Below, in pieces: positions 54,095 through 55,529 of a DNA stretch of 55,529 nt (the first letter of the stretch is position 1; the number at the start of each line of letters is the position of its first letter). Where the stretch lies: NCBI GenBank assembly GCA_013697625.1, contig JACCWN010000034.1, forward strand, positions 1 to 55,529. The letters run 5' to 3'. The stretch comes from Legionella sp. Its GTDB lineage: Bacteria > Pseudomonadota > Gammaproteobacteria > Legionellales > Legionellaceae. The notes below the pieces were generated by a model. That model was given only the letters and a program-made list of their open reading frames with translations, was not told where the DNA came from and searched no databases. Position numbers and translations under genes: made by a program.

Positions 54095-54592
54095 ATGCCA
54101 AAAAAAGCAATTTACCCTGGTACTTTTGACCCTGTCACCAATGGTCATGTAGACATCATTTGTCGAGCAGCAAGCATTTTCCCCGAGTTGATTGTAGCTG
54201 TTGCCACCAATAAGGCAAAACAACCCTATCTTTGTTTAAAGACCAGGATAGGGTTGTTGAGGGAAGTGTTGTCTCATCTACCCAGTGTCAGGGTGATTGG
54301 GTTTGAAAATTTATTAATTGATTTCGCAATAGAGCAACAAGCCAGCATAATTTTGCGAGGTCTGCGGGCCGTATCAGATTTTGAATACGAATTTCAATTG
54401 GCTGGAATGAATAGAAAATTATCAAAAACGATTGAAACTTTGTTTTTAACCCCTTCTGAAAATCTTATGTTTATTTCTTCAACCCTTGTACGGGAGATCG
54501 CATTATTGAAAGGTGATGTTTCTCAATTTGTTCCTAATTGTGTTGTAGAAGCCTTGCACAAAAGGCAGCAGCAGATAAGCGAGCAAAATTAA
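54095..54592 (+). CDS. coaD: phosphopantetheine adenylyltransferase
   Basis: 165 aa, normal length. [18 protein letters not shown] near the start with the nucleotidyl-transferase TxGH motif (TNGH), [23 protein letters not shown] near residue 89 and [19 protein letters not shown] near residue 128. It makes dephospho-CoA from phosphopantetheine. Single gene facing plsC; it starts from its own promoter, which I cannot define exactly in the AT-rich 53947-54094 gap. Confidence 0.96.
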   Translation: MPKKAIYPGTFDPVTNGHVDIICRAASIFPELIVAVATNKAKQPYLCLKTRIGLLREVLSHLPSVRVIGFENLLIDFAIEQQASIILRGLRAVSDFEYEFQLAGMNRKLSKTIETLFLTPSENLMFISSTLVREIALLKGDVSQFVPNCVVEALHKRQQQISEQN

Positions 54593-54621
54593 AGGTATAA
54601 TAAATTATTGGGTAAACCGAC

Positions 54622-55365
54622 TCATTCTCCAATCAGTGCTTTAATGGTATTATAAGTTCTAGAAATCAGTTCTTCTTTATTTTCTAAGGTAAACCTTGCA
54701 GCATCCAGTGGTTGTCCTATGATTATCTCTGCTTGTTGACAAAGCCTTATATTAGAAGATCCTGGCGGAAGAATATCAAAAGCCCCCCTAATTCCTACTG
54801 GAATGATGACCGCCCCCGCTTGAATCGCTGTGATAAAGGCACCTTTTTTAAAGGGTGCCAATTTACCATTTTTAGAACGGGTCCCTTCAGGGGCCACCCA
54901 CAATATAATGCCACTTTCCATTAACTGTTGTGCTACGGCTAAGTCTTTAACTGCTTGGTATCTATTTTTTCTATCTATAAAAGGGAATTCTGCCGCTTTC
55001 ATTCCCTTGGATAACAACGGGATTTTTGAAAGTTCGCTTTTAGCTAACATGCGAATTGAATGATTTGGGAATACTTTGAAACTTAAGGGAATATCGAAGG
55101 CGCTTGAATGATTGCACATTAAAATTGTTGCGCGTTTAGGCTGAGGCCTTATGTTAAGAGGATTTATTATTTTGTACTGAACATGTACAGCATTGAGTAA
55201 TTGATTCACCCAATGGTGTATGGTTTTATCAACCCAAGCCCTCGTAGGCCTACTAAAATAATATTTAAATACAGAACGTAGACAGACTACCATCGTATAA
55301 AAACACAATGAACACATAATCCAATAACTTCTAATACGGCCAATTTTCATAAGGGTAATGGTCAT
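54622..55365 (-). CDS. plsC: 1-acyl-sn-glycerol-3-phosphate acyltransferase
   Basis: 247 aa. Catalytic NHSSAFD (H-x4-D, near residue 86), the second motif FIDRKNR near residue 129 and the PEGTRSKNGKLAPFKKGAF motif near residue 161, followed by PVGIRGA, are all intact. An N-terminal hydrophobic segment (about 13-33) anchors it to the inner membrane. It adds the second acyl chain to make phosphatidic acid. Confidence 0.93.
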   Translation of the reverse strand: MTITLMKIGRIRSYWIMCSLCFYTMVVCLRSVFKYYFSRPTRAWVDKTIHHWVNQLLNAVHVQYKIINPLNIRPQPKRATILMCNHSSAFDIPLSFKVFPNHSIRMLAKSELSKIPLLSKGMKAAEFPFIDRKNRYQAVKDLAVAQQLMESGIILWVAPEGTRSKNGKLAPFKKGAFITAIQAGAVIIPVGIRGAFDILPPGSSNIRLCQQAEIIIGQPLDAARFTLENKEELISRTYNTIKALIGE

Positions 55366-55490
55366 AAATGATATCTGATCATATAATAAGTTAATTCAAC
55401 TGACTAGTACAACGTTTCAGTGATTCTGTCTTGCTAAAGTGAAGTGTGCTAACCTTCCGCGTTCTTGAAGCGCATTGGAAAGAAGCACAC

Positions 55491-55529
55491 ATGGATAAGT
55501 ATATCGTAAAACTCACATCAGAAGAACGG
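55491..55529 (+). CDS. start of an IS630-type transposase (partial)
   Basis: Only 13 codons are inside the window: MDKYIVKLTSEER, the usual N-terminus of IS630-family transposases (MDKYIVKLT-EER). An AGAAG-like ribosome binding site lies just upstream (GGAAAGAAGCACAC). The left end of the insertion sequence should lie within 55366-55490, but I cannot locate its inverted repeat without the right end. Confidence 0.6.
   Translation, partial: MDKYIVKLTSEER

Overview
The window looks like the chromosome of a low-GC gammaproteobacterium of the order Legionellales (Legionella/Coxiella/Berkiella type). By eye it is roughly 38% GC. Pointers to that order are: mevalonate-pathway genes instead of the MEP pathway (mevalonate kinase, diphosphomevalonate decarboxylase), a secreted protein with a DotI/IcmL-like domain, a divergent extra CsrA, a U-box-like protein that resembles type IV effectors, and an otherwise gammaproteobacterial gene set (pal-cpoB-queE, tolC-pcm, kbl-tdh, glyA-nrdR-nusB-thiL-pgpA, lolB-tRNA-Gln-prs). 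The assignment is by recognition of protein families only; no database search was run.

Layout. 1-4.7 kb is an AT-rich accessory block on the minus strand: XRE regulator, LuxR-type sensor-like protein without DNA-binding domain, MFS transporter, small unknown protein, terminator, CsrA paralogue, atypical asparaginase. 4.9-6.5 kb: DUF6482-like protein and type II NADH dehydrogenase. 6.7-10.7 kb: tightly overlapping operon pal-cpoB-queE-mvaD-mevalonate kinase. 10.8-14.2 kb: Mla-type lipid-transport ABC system (permease with STAS domain, ATPase, MCE protein, auxiliary lipoprotein). 14.2-14.8 kb: intergenic region with three copies of a short repeat. 14.8-22.0 kb, minus strand: proS, a SulP-STAS-carbonic anhydrase fusion, ttcA, tolC, pcm. 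22.3-26.8 kb, plus strand: kbl-tdh, ettA, L,D-transpeptidase.

27-31.4 kb is the second accessory stretch: U-box-like effector candidate, an unknown cytosolic protein, a FadL-like porin and a secreted DotI/IcmL-domain protein with a 39-bp tandem repeat. 31.6-34.3 kb: SDR oxidoreductase and OPT-family transporter. 34.4-35.6 kb: a Cys-rich secreted protein and a glycine-zipper protein, both unrecognised. 35.7-43.1 kb: valS and an RND efflux pair, separated by two small mobile-type repeats. 43.3-44.4 kb: small secreted protein and Pro/Gln-rich lipoprotein. 44.6-49.3 kb: glyA-nrdR-nusB-thiL-pgpA-AI-2E transporter operon. 49.3-50.7 kb: two beta-barrel outer-membrane proteins. 50.9-55.5 kb: MsrBA fusion, prs, tRNA-Gln, lolB, coaD, plsC and the start of an IS630-type transposase.

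How it fits together. The core of the window is envelope upkeep (Pal/CpoB, Mla, LolB, TolC, PlsC, PgpA, L,D-transpeptidase) and translation (ProS, ValS, TtcA, EttA, tRNA-Gln). The isoprenoid story is visible in two places: mevalonate genes have joined the pal operon, and the lolB-prs locus, which carries ispE in relatives using the MEP pathway, has no ispE here. The least explained items are a dispersed roughly 110-125-bp palindromic element found three times, each time touching a stop codon, the U-box-like protein, and the regulator/sensor/transporter cassette with its CsrA neighbour.
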